Shown here: one piece after another, positions 35,601 to 43,591 of the stretch
Layout of the letters: each line of letters starts with the position of its first letter
How positions within the stretch are numbered: position 1 is the stretch's first letter
NCBI GenBank assembly: GCA_016845105.1
Contig: JAERTF010000133.1
Span: 1-58,742, forward strand
Direction of reading: 5' to 3'
DNA length: 58,742 nt
DNA from: Bacteroidota bacterium
Lineage (GTDB): Bacteria; Bacteroidota; Bacteroidia; Bacteroidales; F082
Notes under the pieces: model-generated
Told to the model about the DNA's origin: nothing
Databases searched by the model: none
What the model saw: the letters and a program-made list of their open reading frames with translations, nothing else
Translations under genes and position numbers: made by a program

Positions 35601-36094
35601 TTGGTGTTTTTGGAGGACTGGCTACCTTCAATATGGACTTCGTGGTAATTATGACTGGTATTGGAATTGTTTCACTTGCCGGTGTGGTTGTTAATAACGC
35701 AATTGTACTTATCGATTACATTGGGCTTCTTAAGCAACGAAAAAAAGAAGAACTAGGGCTTACGGAGGATGAGTATCTTCAAAAGGAAATTGCAATGCAA
35801 TGTATTGTTGATGCTGGAAGAACCCGTTTACGCCCGGTATTATTAACAGCCGTTACAACAATTCTTGGTCTTATGCCTCTGGCAATAGGACTTAATATAG
35901 ACTTTGTCTCATTCTTCAATACTTTTGATCCGAATATTTATTTCGGAGGTGACAATGCTTTATTCTGGGGACCTATGAGCTGGACAGTGATTTTTGGTTT
36001 AAGTTTTGCAACATTTTTAACTTTGGTGATTGTTCCAGCGTTATACCATTTGCTTTATAGTGCTAAGGTGGGGATGTCTAATTGGAGAAAATAA
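32663..36094 (+). CDS. RND (HAE1-type) efflux pump permease
   Basis: 1143-aa inner-membrane pump with 12 transmembrane segments and two large periplasmic loops. Motifs: LPKELFPEINIPTVMVQTLYPGNSP at the start, GMLVDNAIVVTENIYR in TM4 and GVVVNNAIVLIDY in TM10. Compared with AcrB, the first proton-relay Asp (D407) is kept, the second (D408) is Asn, and Lys940 is replaced by Asn, so the proton path differs from classic AcrB. An extra hydrophobic stretch follows TM6 (TLIGISILVILALLFFAAGI). Substrates unknown. Confidence 0.93.
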   Translation: MENIDKSSSSDEKVVRSFWLSTWALKNRNTVYLILTVTVLFGLYSYISLPKELFPEINIPTVMVQTLYPGNSPVDIENLVTRHIEKEVESVKGIKDMTSISGQDVSNVFVEFNTDVDIKTALQDVKDAVDKANSELPDDLPMDPMVTDIDLTEFPVVNINLSGDYSVTELRTFAEDLQDEFETISEVSDVNLTGITEKEVKIILDPFLMRKMEVSFGDVENAIMAENISLSGGELLLGEIKRSIRVIGEFTDPKEIEGIIVKSEDGNIVYVRNIGYVEYGFKDRDSYAYLDKQPVVSLQVVKKGGENLLSTISQVMTILDDAKKSGMIPNNLNTYITNDQSEMVKMQLSNLENSIIMGMIFVIFVLFLFLGTRNSLFVGLAIPLSMFLSFMIMGLMDYRINMIVLFSLILALGMLVDNAIVVTENIYRYVWKGYNVMDAAKQATGEVALPIISSTATTLAAFFPLVFWDSMMGEFMSYMPITLIIVLTSSLFVALVIIPVVFTVFFKKGANVTIPKPKKTLIGISILVILALLFFAAGINWLGTLALLFALIGLLNLLFLSKLAMWFQKKGLVWLENVYTNFIQFALKGSTPAYFLVGTVLLMILTMMFYFGGNPKVEFFPSGDPNLVNVVAELPIGTDVEVTDSVLQVIENDVYRILEPDTAVVESILTIAGKGAVSENEGFSGRGGTLNRGIITINFVDFEYRGGRSTKKILEGMADQMVGKYPGIVLTVEKQEEGPPTGKPINLELSGQNFNQLMELAEDVKAELNRANIPGIEHLKIDLDVGKPELLVNLDREKVRRYGLSTGQVGEAIRTALFGKEISDFKDGEEDYKIVMRLDDKYRYNISDILNQRITFRSQSSGKIVQVPISAVADISYSDTYGAITRKDRHRLITIWSNVLEGYNANEINSRLKEIMADYQLPPGNNYEFTGEQEEQAESMAFLSTAMIIALALIMIILVSQFNSFVKPAIIMFSVVMSTIGVFGGLATFNMDFVVIMTGIGIVSLAGVVVNNAIVLIDYIGLLKQRKKEELGLTEDEYLQKEIAMQCIVDAGRTRLRPVLLTAVTTILGLMPLAIGLNIDFVSFFNTFDPNIYFGGDNALFWGPMSWTVIFGLSFATFLTLVIVPALYHLLYSAKVGMSNWRK

Positions 36095-36122
36095 TAGTAG
36101 ATAATATCATTTAATCAAGTTT

Positions 36123-37469
36123 ATGACTTCATTCCAAAATCTAAATCTATCAAATCAATTGTATAGTGCAATTGATGAACTAGGATTTCATACACCTACA
36201 CCTATACAGAAAGAAACATTTTCTATTATTCTTTCGGGAAAAGATTTGGTTGGTATTGCGCAAACAGGAACCGGGAAAACCTTAGCTTATTTATTGCCAT
36301 TGTTACAACCTCTGAAATATTCAGAGAATATAAATCCACGTATATTGATACTAGTACCCACCAGGGAGCTTGTAGTACAGGTTGTTGAAGAAGTTAAAAA
36401 ACTGTCAAAATATCAGAATGTAAGAGTACTTGGGGTATATGGTGGTACAAACATCAATACCCAAAAACAGAAAGTTGCGCAGGGGACAGATATATTGGTT
36501 GCTACACCAGGGCGATTATACGACCTTGCCATTAGTGGTGTACTGCAACTAAAGGCAGTTAAAAAGCTTGTTATTGATGAGGTAGATGTGATGCTGGATT
36601 TGGGATTTCGTTATCAACTAACCAATATCTTTGAATTATTACCTAGTCGACGGCAGAACATAATGTTCTCAGCTACTATGACTGATGAGGTTGATGCACT
36701 AATTGATGACTTTTTTATATCACCTGTAAAGATTTCAATAGCTGTTAGTGGAACAAGATTAGATAATATTGATCAGTATAGTTATAATGTTCCTAATTTT
36801 TATACCAAAGTAAATCTGCTTAAACATTTATTAAGAGATAAGAGTGAGTATAAAAAAGTATTGGTTTTTGTTTCCAACAAAAAAAATGCTGATAAACTTT
36901 ATGAACTGTTGGAGGATGATTATGGATCTCAAATGGGAATAATTCATTCCAATAAATCTCAAAATTATCGTCTGCGGTCGGTACAACAATTTGAAAATGG
37001 AGATAATAGGATATTAATTGCAACGGATGTAATGGCTAGGGGTATAGATATTGATAGCATATCACATGTAATTAATTTTGACACTCCCGGATTTCCTGAG
37101 AATTATATGCATCGAATTGGGAGAACTGGTAGAGCTGAACAAGCAGGTTCTTCAATATTGTTTTGTACTGAAAAAGAAACTTCTGATAAAAAGTCAATTG
37201 AAACCCTTATGCAGTACTCGATTCCTAATATTGAATTGCCTGAAGTTGTTGAGATATCAAAAGAATTGATTTCCGAAGAACGTCCAAGGATTATCGAGAG
37301 TACGAATCGTAATCTCAAAAAGATTACCGAAGAGAAGGCTTTTCATGAAAAAAAAGATAAGAATAAAAAAACCAATCAAGGTGGCTCATATCTTAGAAAG
37401 ATGAAGACTTACAAAAAACCAAAAACAAGGGGCGATAAAAATGCCAATAAAGGCAAGAAAAAGAGATAG
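36123..37469 (+). CDS. DEAD-box RNA helicase
   Basis: 448 aa. Q-motif PTPIQKE, Walker A AQTGTGKT, PTREL, TPGRLYD, motif II DEVD (in place of DEAD), SAT (FSATMTDEVD), and the C-terminal motifs VSNKKNADKL, ATDVMARGIDI and HRIGRTGRA are all present. A lysine-rich tail of about 60 residues (KITEEKAFHEKKDKNKKTN and onward) is likely to bind RNA. Close to the RhlE/CshA type; role in ribosome assembly or mRNA turnover is inferred. It follows the efflux pump by 28 bases, but a functional link is unlikely. Confidence 0.95.
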   Translation: MTSFQNLNLSNQLYSAIDELGFHTPTPIQKETFSIILSGKDLVGIAQTGTGKTLAYLLPLLQPLKYSENINPRILILVPTRELVVQVVEEVKKLSKYQNVRVLGVYGGTNINTQKQKVAQGTDILVATPGRLYDLAISGVLQLKAVKKLVIDEVDVMLDLGFRYQLTNIFELLPSRRQNIMFSATMTDEVDALIDDFFISPVKISIAVSGTRLDNIDQYSYNVPNFYTKVNLLKHLLRDKSEYKKVLVFVSNKKNADKLYELLEDDYGSQMGIIHSNKSQNYRLRSVQQFENGDNRILIATDVMARGIDIDSISHVINFDTPGFPENYMHRIGRTGRAEQAGSSILFCTEKETSDKKSIETLMQYSIPNIELPEVVEISKELISEERPRIIESTNRNLKKITEEKAFHEKKDKNKKTNQGGSYLRKMKTYKKPKTRGDKNANKGKKKR

Positions 37470-37592
37470 TCAGTATCGATGTCGTTTCTGTAAATCTTAC
37501 ACCGAGCTGAGGTTATTAATTTTAATCTAATTCATTTTAATTATTTTTGCCAAAAGGGGAGTTCAATATTTCTTCTTTAAAACTTCGAATAA

Positions 37593-39320
37593 ATGAGAGT
37601 CAATTATATAATTAGCCTATTAGTACTAGTCGTGTTGTTTTCTTCTACTGCAACTGCACAGAAAAAAAGGGGAAAACGCAAACAAAAAGAGCTTACAGAA
37701 AAGCAACGCTATGAAGAGGCTGATTTATTTGCCAGAGGGTTGAAAGAGAAACACATTGGTGATTATGAGGCTGCACTCGACCTTTTCCAGAAAGCATTGG
37801 AAATCAACCCACGTGATCCGGCTGCATCCTATGAGGCTTCCAGAGCTTTAGTGGCATTGGGAAGAAAAGATGAGGCGCTAAATGCCGCCAAAAGAGCTTT
37901 GGAAATTAATCCGGAAAATATATGGTACAAAGCTCATTTTGCAAAAGTATCTCGAATAAATGATAATTATGATGATTATGTTACTGCATATGCCGAATTA
38001 GCTGAAGATAACCCCTGGGATTTAAATTTTATTTATGAATTGGCATTCGCATACCAATTTACCGGGGATTACCAAAATGCCATAATAGCTTTTGATAAAA
38101 TTGAAGAGTTAATGGGAATAAATGAGAGGATAACCAATCAAAAAACAGAATTTTACTCCAAACTTGGAAAACCGGAAAAGGGTGTTGAAGAATACGAAAA
38201 GCTAATAGCCTCAAATCCTGATGACCCAAGGTACTATGCACTTATGGCTGAATACTGTGCGAAAAATAAGTTTGATGAAAAAGCGATATGGGCATATGAG
38301 AAAATTGTTGAAATAAATCCCAACGATCCCTATGTTCATATTTCATTGGCTGATTATTATTCAAAAAAGGGACAGTCGACGAAATCATTTGAAGAACTTA
38401 AAAAAGGACTGGCAAATCCAGCACTTGACCTTACGACCAAAATTAACTTACTTGTTGGATATTATCAGGATAATTTATCCAAAGAGCAAAAAATTCAAGC
38501 GTTGGAATTATCTAGTATATTAATGGAAGTGCACGAAGGTGATCCAATAGCAGGGTCATTTTATGCATCTATGTTATATGAAAATGGTGAGTATGAAAAA
38601 GCAAGGCCTCTGTTTAGGGAAATAGTCGAGGCCAGCAAAGGAAACTATGGAGCATGGGAACAACTTCTGTTTTGCGATTTATACCTTGAAGATTACAAAG
38701 CACTAGCTAAAGATTCTGAAGAATGCATCGATTATTTCCCAAACTACCCGCTACCATATTTTTTTGCTGGAGTAGGCAATTTTCAGATTCGGGATTTTGT
38801 AAAAGCAAAAGCATTTCTTGAATCGGGCAAAGACTTTGTCGTGAACAATAATCCTCTTCTTGAACAATTTTATTCAACTCTGGGAGATACATATAATGAG
38901 TTAAGTAATTATGATGCCTCTTATTTGGCTTACGATAAGGTGCTTAAACTAAATCCTGAAAATAGTATTGTCTTAAATAACTATGCATATTACCTTTCGT
39001 TAAGAGATAAAAATCTTGATAAGGCTAAGGAAATGGCTGGTAAGTCTGTTGAAATGGACCCATACAACAGTAATAATCTTGATACCTATGCATGGGTACT
39101 TTATAAACTTAAGGATTATAAAGGAGCTCTTGAGTGGATTAAAAAAGCCTATAATAACAGTGGAAGTTCCAGTGGAGCAGTCTTGGAGCATTATGGTGAT
39201 ATCTTATACAAACTTGGTAAGGAAAGCGAAGCAAAGGAATATTGGAAACGAGCAAAGGAAAAAACAGGGTACTCCGATTTACTTGACAAGAAAATTAACA
39301 ATGGAATATTGTATGAGTAA
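37593..39320 (+). CDS. TPR-repeat protein
   Basis: 575 aa with signal peptide (IISLLVLVVLFSSTATAQ) and a basic segment, then many TPR units: HIGDYEAALDLFQKALEINPRDPAASYEASRALVALGR, EKIVEINPNDPYVHISLADYYSKKGQ and DKVLKLNPENSIVLNNYAYYLSLRDKNLDKAKEMAGKSVEMDP. Periplasmic or surface scaffold, function unknown; in Bacteroidota it commonly precedes the DUF4292 lipoprotein and EnvC-like genes, as here. It overlaps the next gene by 8 bases (ATGAGTAA). A TATTTTTG -7-like element is at 37542-37549. Confidence 0.9.
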   Translation: MRVNYIISLLVLVVLFSSTATAQKKRGKRKQKELTEKQRYEEADLFARGLKEKHIGDYEAALDLFQKALEINPRDPAASYEASRALVALGRKDEALNAAKRALEINPENIWYKAHFAKVSRINDNYDDYVTAYAELAEDNPWDLNFIYELAFAYQFTGDYQNAIIAFDKIEELMGINERITNQKTEFYSKLGKPEKGVEEYEKLIASNPDDPRYYALMAEYCAKNKFDEKAIWAYEKIVEINPNDPYVHISLADYYSKKGQSTKSFEELKKGLANPALDLTTKINLLVGYYQDNLSKEQKIQALELSSILMEVHEGDPIAGSFYASMLYENGEYEKARPLFREIVEASKGNYGAWEQLLFCDLYLEDYKALAKDSEECIDYFPNYPLPYFFAGVGNFQIRDFVKAKAFLESGKDFVVNNNPLLEQFYSTLGDTYNELSNYDASYLAYDKVLKLNPENSIVLNNYAYYLSLRDKNLDKAKEMAGKSVEMDPYNSNNLDTYAWVLYKLKDYKGALEWIKKAYNNSGSSSGAVLEHYGDILYKLGKESEAKEYWKRAKEKTGYSDLLDKKINNGILYE

Positions 39321-40143
39321 TAAAACAGCCAAAATACTTTTATTGTTTTTAATAGCAATAGTTGGTTTAAGTAGCTCATCATGCAAGTCAAAAAAGCATG
39401 TCTTAAAAGCCTCTTTAAAAGAACATGGATTTTCATATCTCTACTCTCGAATGCTTGATAATCAAATGGATTTTGATTTTTTGAATGCTAAGTTTACACT
39501 TGTATACGAGCAAGAAAAAAATAGTACCAACCTAAGAGGTCAGTTAAGGGTAAAAAACGACAGTTTAATTTGGATGTCGTTTACGCCTGCGCTTGGAATT
39601 GAAGCTGCACGAGTTATGCTTACAAATGATTCAATTAAGTTTTTAAACCGCCTTAACAAAACCTACTTTACAGGTAAGTATGAACTTGTTGATAGTTTGT
39701 TAAATACAACAATCGATTATTCATTGTTGCAGGCCATGTTAATAGGTAATGATTTAACTCAATATGATGTAAAGAAGTATAAATCAAGTATTGATAACGG
39801 TTATTATAGAATGACAATTCGCGAGCGGCGTAAAATTAGAAGATTTATAAGGAAAGGTGAGATTGATTCACGCGTTCTAGTGCAGCAAATATGGCTTGAC
39901 CCCGAAAACTACCGAATCGCAAGAATAGATATTAAAGAACAAGGAGAAGAGGATAACAATAAGCTTAGGGTACATTATAAGGATTATATTAACATAGATG
40001 GGCAATTATTTCCGTCAAAAATGCGGATAGAAATTGTCTCCAATAAATCCATATTTATTGATGTTTCATTCAATAAAGTTGTTATAAACAACCCCCTACG
40101 TTTTCCTTTTAAAATACCATCAAAATATAATTATGCGTTTTAA
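39313..40143 (+). CDS. DUF4292 lipoprotein
   Basis: 276 aa from ATG 39313 (MSNKTAKILLL). Lipobox SSSSC with acylated Cys24, followed by SKKHVLKASLKEH. The rest is a LolA/LolB-like beta sheet domain (FLNAKFTLVYEQEKNSTNLRGQLRVKNDSLIWMSFTPALGIEAARVMLTNDS), as seen in DUF4292 proteins. Possibly a lipid- or lipoprotein-handling envelope protein. An in-frame ATG at 39301 would add four residues. Translationally coupled to the TPR gene. Confidence 0.88.
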   Translation: MSNKTAKILLLFLIAIVGLSSSSCKSKKHVLKASLKEHGFSYLYSRMLDNQMDFDFLNAKFTLVYEQEKNSTNLRGQLRVKNDSLIWMSFTPALGIEAARVMLTNDSIKFLNRLNKTYFTGKYELVDSLLNTTIDYSLLQAMLIGNDLTQYDVKKYKSSIDNGYYRMTIRERRKIRRFIRKGEIDSRVLVQQIWLDPENYRIARIDIKEQGEEDNNKLRVHYKDYINIDGQLFPSKMRIEIVSNKSIFIDVSFNKVVINNPLRFPFKIPSKYNYAF

Positions 40144-40160
40144 TACATCTAGCTGATTTA

Positions 40161-41357
40161 ATGACATTTCGTTTATACATATTAATATTATTCGTGTTTT
40201 CAAGTGTTGCAGTTTTATCTCAAACTGATCAGGCACAGCTTGAAGCAAAAAGAAAGAAACTTAAAAATGAAATTGCATATACAAATAAGCTATTAGACGA
40301 GACTAAATCAGATAAAAACATAACTGTTAATAAGTTGCTGCTTATTAATGTTAAAGTTAACCAGCGTACAGATTTAATTGCCACATTAAAAGCCGAATTA
40401 TATCATCTAAATGATAAAATATCTAAAACAGAAATTACAATAGCAAAGCTCGACAAGGATTTAACTGAGTTAAAAAATAAGTATGCAGAAATAGCATGGC
40501 ATGCTTTTAAATATAAAACTTCATACAATAAATTGATTTTTTTATTCTCTGCCGCTGATATTAATCAGGCATATCAGCGTATGCGTTATCTTGATCAGGT
40601 TAGTAGTTATATTCGAGCTGAGTCAGAAATTATTAAAAAAGCAGAGCAAGATAAAAATGCATTTTTGGATCAGCTAAACCTTGAGAGAAGTAAAAAGAAA
40701 GAATTATTAGGTGTTGAGCAAGTTGAGGTTAGAGCTCTTGAATTGGAGCAAGATCAAAAAAAACGCATTAAAGCAAATCTTCAATCTCGTGAAAATCAGT
40801 TAAGGAAATCAATTAGAGATAAGGAAAAACAAACAAAAAACCTTGATCGTCAAATACAAAAGATAATTTTAGCTGAAACAGCTCCTAAAAAGGATCTTAA
40901 TACTGGTAAAACATATGAACTAACTCCTTCTGAAAAAAAGCTAACCTCATCTTTTGCATTGAACAAAGGAAAGCTGCCATGGCCTACAGAACGAGGTGTA
41001 ATTTCTGAGACATTTGGTGTTCATAAACACCCGGTATTGAAAAAGGTTAAAACAAAGAATAACGGTATTAATATCCTTACTTCAAAAAACAGTGAAGCCA
41101 GAACCGTTTTTAACGGAAAAGTTGTAAGTATAACAAAGATTTCAAATACAAATCTGGCAGTTATAGTTAAACATGGTGAATATTTTACGGTTTACTCAAA
41201 TCTTGATAAGGTATTTGTTAGTAAAGGTGATGAGGTTGGAACAAAGGAGATAATAGGCAGGATTCACACCAATTTAAAGGGAAAAACAGAACTTCATTTT
41301 GAGATATGGAGGGGGAGTTCAAAACAAAACCCATCCTATTGGGTACTAAAGAAATAA
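40161..41357 (+). CDS. EnvC-like factor with degenerate LytM (M23) domain
   Basis: 398 aa; signal peptide (LYILILFVFSSVAVLSQ), long coiled coil (about residues 22-260, LEAKRKKLKNEIAYTNKLLDETK and onward), then a C-terminal M23/LytM domain. Metal ligands are lost: the GxD position reads NNGIN, and the late motifs are KHGEYFTVYSNLDKV and LHFEIWRG. As in E. coli EnvC, this suggests an activator of an amidase in septal peptidoglycan splitting, not a peptidase. Last gene of the TPR/DUF4292 run. Confidence 0.9.
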   Translation: MTFRLYILILFVFSSVAVLSQTDQAQLEAKRKKLKNEIAYTNKLLDETKSDKNITVNKLLLINVKVNQRTDLIATLKAELYHLNDKISKTEITIAKLDKDLTELKNKYAEIAWHAFKYKTSYNKLIFLFSAADINQAYQRMRYLDQVSSYIRAESEIIKKAEQDKNAFLDQLNLERSKKKELLGVEQVEVRALELEQDQKKRIKANLQSRENQLRKSIRDKEKQTKNLDRQIQKIILAETAPKKDLNTGKTYELTPSEKKLTSSFALNKGKLPWPTERGVISETFGVHKHPVLKKVKTKNNGINILTSKNSEARTVFNGKVVSITKISNTNLAVIVKHGEYFTVYSNLDKVFVSKGDEVGTKEIIGRIHTNLKGKTELHFEIWRGSSKQNPSYWVLKK

Positions 41358-41366
41358 ACAGGTTTT

Positions 41367-41765
41367 TTATAAATAATCAATTAGCTTTTGGCTTCTCATA
41401 TATGATTCGAATTCATCGGTCAACCTTTTTACCACCTTCTTCTTAATACATTTGTCAACAGGACAAATATGATTATCTTTATCACATAATTTTATGTTTG
41501 ATTTTCCTTCAATGGATTCATAAATATCGTACAATGTTGTTGTATGTGGATCTGATTCAAGAAAGAATCCCCCCGTTGGTCCTCGATAGGATGTTAGAAA
41601 TCCATCTTTAACCAAGCGTTGAAGTACTTTGCCAATATGGTGCTTAGAGTTTCCAAGAACTTTTGCCAATTGAATTGCATTTATTGGTGTTTCAGATTTT
41701 GCAATTAAGATCATACTATGAACACCTATGGAAGCAGCATCAGAGAAGTTTATAATGTTTGCCAT
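41367..41765 (-). CDS. Rrf2 family regulator with cysteine cluster
   Basis: 132 aa. Winged helix (INAIQLAKVLGNSKHHIGKVLQRLVKDGFLTSYRGPTGGFFLESDP) followed by CDKDNHICPVDKC, a three-cysteine motif like that of IscR/NsrR, so a Fe-S or NO-sensing regulator is plausible. A - strand -7-like TACCTTTG lies at 41792-41785. Its targets are not visible here. Ends 9 bases from the convergent EnvC-like gene. Confidence 0.88.
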   Translation of the reverse strand: MANIINFSDAASIGVHSMILIAKSETPINAIQLAKVLGNSKHHIGKVLQRLVKDGFLTSYRGPTGGFFLESDPHTTTLYDIYESIEGKSNIKLCDKDNHICPVDKCIKKKVVKRLTDEFESYMRSQKLIDYL

Positions 41766-42022
41766 ACAATGTATTTTTGAGCAGCAAAGGTAGTAATATA
41801 TTTAATTTAAGCACTTAAAATCCTGATTGGTAACATTCATATATATAGGTTAATACAATACTTTAAGAATATAGTGATTGCTTTACAAAGACATTTTTAC
41901 AAAATAGCTCACAATAATTATGAATCCTGAGATACTTTAATGATTCTTTCTTTTATTATTTTTGCTGCCAATCAAAACTGAATGATTGTTTGGCGTATTT
42001 TTGGAATTCGTTGTAACCTATA

Positions 42023-43351
42023 ATGATAGAAAACCCGAAAACATATTACTCCCTTCTAGAGCTTACTAGCAGCATTGAATCTGTCATAAAAAAAACATAT
42101 AGCAAATCGTATTGGGTAAAGGCCGAAATAGCAAAACTAAATTACTACCCCAAAAGTGGACATTGCTATCCCGACTTGGTTGAAAAGGAAAATGGTGTAA
42201 TATTAACTCAAATAAGAGCAACAATTTGGGCAGGACAATTTACTGAAATTAACACAAAATTTTTAAAGATTGCCAAGGAACCCATTTCAGATGGTATGAC
42301 AGTTTTGATAAGGACAACTGTTAATTTTCATCCACTTTATGGTATGGGCTTACAAATAATTGATATTGAGCCTTCATTTACATTAGGTGAATTAGCAAAA
42401 GAAAGATTACAATCCATTGAAAGGTTGAAATCGGAAGGTATTTTTGATAAAAACAAGCAATTATCAGCTGCTTTAATTTTGCAACGGATAGCAGTAATAT
42501 CAGTAGAAACAAGTAAAGGGTATCATGATTTTGTGAAGATAATTGAGAAAAATGAATGGGGTTATTCAATCTTTCATATGTTGTTTCCTGCACTTTTACA
42601 AGGTAAGGGAGCTGTTTTTTCAATTAAAGAGCAATTAACAAAAATAAGGAGAGCTAGGCAGTTTTTTGATGCAGTTGTTATTATCAGAGGAGGAGGTGGA
42701 GATATTGGATTAAGTAGTTATGATAATTATGAACTAGCAAAAGCAGTTGCGTTGTATCCACTTCCAATAATAACAGGTATAGGTCATGCCACAAATGAAA
42801 CAGTTGTTGAACTCGTTTCATATGAAAATAAAATTACCCCAACTGATGTTGGATATTACTTAATTCAAAAATTTCATAATTTTCTGGTACGGCTCCAATC
42901 TGCCCGCGATCTTCTTGTTAAGAACTCGGTTGCAAAAACCGAAAACGAAAGAAAGATGTTGAGTGAGAATGGGAAAGTTATTGCTACTAATATTGATAAA
43001 TTATTAGTTAGTATTACACACAAGCTTTCAATGGCCTCATTTAAATTAAACCAATCACTATTAAGTTATAATGACAAAAAAAGAAATGTATTGGATATTA
43101 TAAATAATAAACTTGCAGTTTCTGTAAATTCATATGCTAAATCAAATAAACAAAAGCTTGATTCATTAAATGAAAAACTCAAGTTGTTGGATCCGAAAAA
43201 TGTATTAAAGAGAGGTTATACAATTACAACCATAAATAGTGAAGCAGTTGTTAGTACAACCGGATTAAATACGGATGATATTGTTAAAACACAAACTTAT
43301 GATGGTCGCTTCACCAGTAAGATTAAATCAATCGATAAATCAAAAAAATAA
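42023..43351 (+). CDS. xseA: Exodeoxyribonuclease VII large subunit
   Basis: 442 aa. The N-terminal OB-fold has YWVKAEIAKLNYYPKSGHCYPDLVEKE. The catalytic core has VIIRGGGGDIGLSSYDNYELAKAVALYPLPIITGIGHATNETVVELVS and KITPTDVGYYLI, then a coiled coil and the C-terminal RGYTI. Degrades single-stranded DNA with XseB. The second Asp of the E. coli catalytic motif is Asn (GHATNE), usual in the phylum to my knowledge. Upstream -7-like TATTTTTG at 41957-41964. Operon with xseB. Confidence 0.95.
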   Translation: MIENPKTYYSLLELTSSIESVIKKTYSKSYWVKAEIAKLNYYPKSGHCYPDLVEKENGVILTQIRATIWAGQFTEINTKFLKIAKEPISDGMTVLIRTTVNFHPLYGMGLQIIDIEPSFTLGELAKERLQSIERLKSEGIFDKNKQLSAALILQRIAVISVETSKGYHDFVKIIEKNEWGYSIFHMLFPALLQGKGAVFSIKEQLTKIRRARQFFDAVVIIRGGGGDIGLSSYDNYELAKAVALYPLPIITGIGHATNETVVELVSYENKITPTDVGYYLIQKFHNFLVRLQSARDLLVKNSVAKTENERKMLSENGKVIATNIDKLLVSITHKLSMASFKLNQSLLSYNDKKRNVLDIINNKLAVSVNSYAKSNKQKLDSLNEKLKLLDPKNVLKRGYTITTINSEAVVSTTGLNTDDIVKTQTYDGRFTSKIKSIDKSKK

Positions 43352-43355
43352 TCAT

Positions 43356-43553
43356 ATGTCAAAAAATATACTTTATTCAGATGCCATAGAGGAACTTGAG
43401 CAAATTGTTTCACAAATTGAAAATGAGGATGTTAATGTTGATGATCTAGCGCAAAAAGTTAAGCGAGCAGCTGAGCTCATAGGTATTTGCAAAAATAAAC
43501 TCCAAAATACGGAAGATGAAGTAAAGGCTATATTGGAGAAAATTAACGAGTAG
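43356..43553 (+). CDS. xseB: Exodeoxyribonuclease VII small subunit
   Basis: 65 aa from ATG 43356 (MSKNILYSDAIEELEQIVSQIENEDVNVDDLAQKVKRAAELI). The YxxAxxELExIxxxIE start and paired helices ending ILEKINE are the complete family pattern. It starts four bases after the xseA stop; a longer frame within xseA is not credible. Ends 38 bases before the convergent acetoacetyl-CoA synthetase. Confidence 0.95.
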   Translation: MSKNILYSDAIEELEQIVSQIENEDVNVDDLAQKVKRAAELIGICKNKLQNTEDEVKAILEKINE

Positions 43554-43591
43554 TTTTTGTACTCAATGTTTATTCATACTAATCGTGACAA

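Noticed and set aside
39016..39312. Extended start of the DUF4292 gene inside the TPR gene
   Set aside because: The long overlap would encode an unrelated sequence; ATG 39313 gives a proper lipoprotein signal.
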